From the NCBI GenBank assembly GCA_025093555.1, contig JAIWNF010000035.1, positions 310,001-374,000 of the forward strand: a stretch of DNA of 64,000 nt. The letters run 5' to 3'. The position numbers were made by a program, and so were the translations under genes. The notes under the pieces are model-generated. The model had not been told where the DNA came from. It did not search any database and saw only the letters and a program-made list of their open reading frames with translations. The stretch is from Circinella umbellata (lineage: Eukaryota > Mucoromycota > Mucoromycetes > Mucorales > Lichtheimiaceae). Each line of letters begins with the position of its first letter. Position 1 is the first letter of the stretch. Below are positions 61,732 through 64,000 of this stretch, in pieces.

Positions 61732-63899
61732 TTATATTCTCCAGTAAGTAGGATAAGGGTCCAGAATTAAAGCACCACCACGCTCTGAAAGAATTTGTTG
61801 AACTTTTTCCTTATGACCTTCCACGTATTTCTGGTTAACTGGTAAGTCAGGCTTGTCATCGGGTATACGCAACGTTCTTAATTTCTTGAGTCGTTGAACG
61901 ATTTCCAACATGTTTTCCTTGTTTACGCTGGCTTCCAAATATGTCAATTTGCAGGATTTGCCTCCTTCTTCAGCTGTTAATATAAACGATTCGATATCAT
62001 GATACCCCAATGGAAACTTTTCATCCCTAATGGATAGGTACTGAAGATGTGGACAGTTTTTTCCCATGGTCATCAATACTTCGCTTGAACCACCAGGAAG
62101 AGAATGAACTCTAGTTGTACAATAAACTCTACCCGGCTCACGACTATCGATTGTAATAGCTTCTAGTTTTGGACATTTTGAAAAAAGCATTACCATCGCG
62201 TTGTGACATTCTGTTCGCTTAACCCCGTCGACTAGAAATGACAAGTTGATTTCACGTAAATTTGGACCACCAAAAGATGATAGTTCTAAGAATAATTTAT
62301 AGTGTAAACTACAACGCAAGTATAGTATCTCCAATGTTTTGTGGTGTTTTTTGAATATTCCAAAACTTTCTCCTTTATCTTCAATTCCAAAATTGAGCGC
62401 TTTAGGTTTGACAAGAATTAGCTTACGAAGACCCTTTTCTTTGGTTACTGATTTTGTTGCAATTGTTGTTTTTGTGTTGACGTCTTCATTATTACTATTT
62501 TTGTAATCAGTTATTGATGTAGCTGTTATGATTGGTTGTAGTTCTTCGTCAGAGGTCACCATTATATTTTCAATATTTGGACAATGCTTGAGAGCCACGC
62601 CAAAACCATACTTAAGCCTGATAAGACCGTCCAAAATTAGTTCACGTAGGTGCGGGGATCGACGAATAATTCGTGATAAATCTTCAAGTGCTTCAAAACG
62701 ATAATAATTAAAGACAGCACTATCTATACGGTTCTGTAGGCTCGTAAGTGGCATAACCTTAAGATAAGTAAGATTATTAAACGTAATATTCCATGTTTTT
62801 TTTAATGTATCAACAAAATGAGGGAAAACATGAAGATAGTTTGGTGAATCGCCGGTATTCTCTATTTCCATATGTGTATATGAAATGTGCGAGGCGTTGA
62901 AGCATGATCTTGCCAGCACTTCAAAGACTTGCCTATCTGAAATATCACAGTTACAAATTTCTACTCGTTTCAATGCTGGGCCAATCGATTTTAGTGCTTT
63001 CTCTAGCAAAAAAATAGCACTATCTGTCATTTGTATATCTATAAAGGCTACATTTAAGAAGTATATATCAAATAAGTCATTCCATCTTTAGACAATCCTC
63101 AATATTTCTCTGTATTAAGTTTACTGTAATAATATAATCCCTTTTTTTGGCACTCTTGTTTTAGGCCAAGAAAATAATAATTACATAATTCTTGAATGGA
63201 GTAACAGTTATCATTAGAGGCGGCTAACGAGGATGATCTCTTTGGTGCAGGTGATACTTGAGTCAGATATACAAATAAATCTTCTAAAGCATGAACACCT
63301 ATCGGACCTTGTAACTCGAATTTTTGTGTCTGCTGCCGCAGCAATGGCTCAAGTGATAATTTCGTCATTTCCGGCATTTCTGCAGTGATGCGTTTCCAAA
63401 ATTCAGAACTATCCATTATAAAGTCGAACCATTCAGGACAAACTTTTGCGCACACAAAGAAATCTCCAAGTTCGAGCGAATCGAAAATTATGGATACAAC
63501 TTCATTTGGAAATGACGACCAAGAAAAGCGATCAATACATTTCATAAGAACGGTTAATACTTTTCGCTTGGCTTTTTCCAGCTGAAAATATGGATGAGAA
63601 TCGTCATCCTCATCATCATCGTCAATTAATGATGATAGTGAAGGCGGTGCAAGTGATAAGAGTCCTTGGTTGTAAATGATCAATGCTGCAAGATGATCAT
63701 TTTGCTGTTCATAATTATGTCCATACACAAGATATTCTTCCACAGTTTTAAATGTAGGAACGTGTGTGAATCCACCAAATTTTCTCTTTTGTTGCTTTCG
63801 ATTTTTCTTTTTGCTTTTTGTTGTTAAGGATGATACAGTGGTGATATCTTTGAAAACTGAATAAATGGTATCATGTGCACTTTCACGTTCATAACCCAT
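61732..63899 (-). CDS. TPR / F-box / leucine-rich-repeat protein (Dia2/Pof3-like)
   Basis: Probable substrate receptor of an SCF (Skp1-Cul1-F-box) ubiquitin ligase. Two exons (minus): 63899-63125 and 63047-61732; 696 aa. The splice joins the frames of what otherwise look like two proteins: the donor lies at YYY|S (A|GTAAAC), the acceptor is TGTAG, and the total is divisible by three. A TPR-like unit is at about 54-85 (EEYLVYGHNYEQQNDHLAAL), the F-box at about 125-170 (FSWSSFPNEVVSIIFDSLEL, then CAKVCPEWFDF and FWKRI), and leucine-rich repeats across most of exon 2 (HLRELILDGLIRL, NLREINLSFLVDG, CPHLQYLSIRDE). The order TPR, F-box, LRR is that of S. cerevisiae Dia2 and S. pombe Pof3, which act at replication forks and telomeres. 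Similar domain order can occur in unrelated fungal F-box families, so orthology is tentative. Confidence 0.8.
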
Positions 63900-64000
63900 G
63901 TTTTTTGTTGCTCTAAACCAAAAGTTTTGAAAAAAAGAAAAAAAAAAGGATGGAAAGTTTGTTCAAAAAGAAAAACAAATAATATATATCTATACAACTT

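Overview
The window looks like nuclear DNA of a filamentous fungus of the Mucorales type (Mucoromycota). The DNA is very AT-rich. Genes are cut by many short introns (mostly 50-110 nt, GTAAGT-like donors, TAG/CAG acceptors), long A, T and TA tracts lie between genes, and the proteins are fungal orthologues. Decayed copies of coding families that I associate with Mucorales genomes occur as well. The genus cannot be fixed from the sequence alone.

Layout. 1-1.9 kb: a broken minus-strand gene beside a small inverted-repeat (MITE-like) element. 5.0-6.6 kb: phosphoserine phosphatase, with frame lesions. 7.1-7.6 kb: a PMP3-type membrane proteolipid. 9.3-10.4 kb: an HMG-box protein. 11.0-12.6 kb: a polytopic membrane protein. 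12.8-21.3 kb: three co-directional minus-strand genes, a PWI/RS splicing factor, a BRAP-type RING ligase and DDB1. 24.6-25.0 kb: an Apq12-like membrane protein. 25.4-28.1 kb: a Ubp8/USP22-type deubiquitinase. 28-42 kb: a gene-poor accessory stretch with an orphan acidic gene, hairpins, a tRNA-like repeat and two decayed multi-exon coding regions. 42.0-44.8 kb: a heat-shock-factor-type gene (two frame lesions) and OMP decarboxylase in tandem. 45.8-47.4 kb: a CCCH/FG nucleoporin. 49.6-51.0 kb: S-formylglutathione hydrolase. 51.3-52.0 kb: a TFIIIC small subunit. 52.6-57.7 kb: SMC6. 59.3-60.9 kb: an AONS-type (BioF) enzyme. 61.7-63.9 kb: a TPR/F-box/LRR protein of Dia2/Pof3 architecture.

The intact genes are housekeeping. 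Several serve genome maintenance and ubiquitin signalling (DDB1, SMC6, Dia2/Pof3-like F-box, Ubp8-type, BRAP-type), but nothing shows they are co-regulated; most are separate single genes. Exon structures below were derived by reading splice sites by eye and checking that the summed exon length is a multiple of three; boundaries can be off by a base or so in places.

The most notable observations are two genes (phosphoserine phosphatase and HSF), each with two single-base insertions in homopolymers, and the lineage-specific decayed coding families at 46-1898, 29132-30555, 33240-35037 and 36734-38220. I found no CRISPR array, rRNA or credible complete tRNA.
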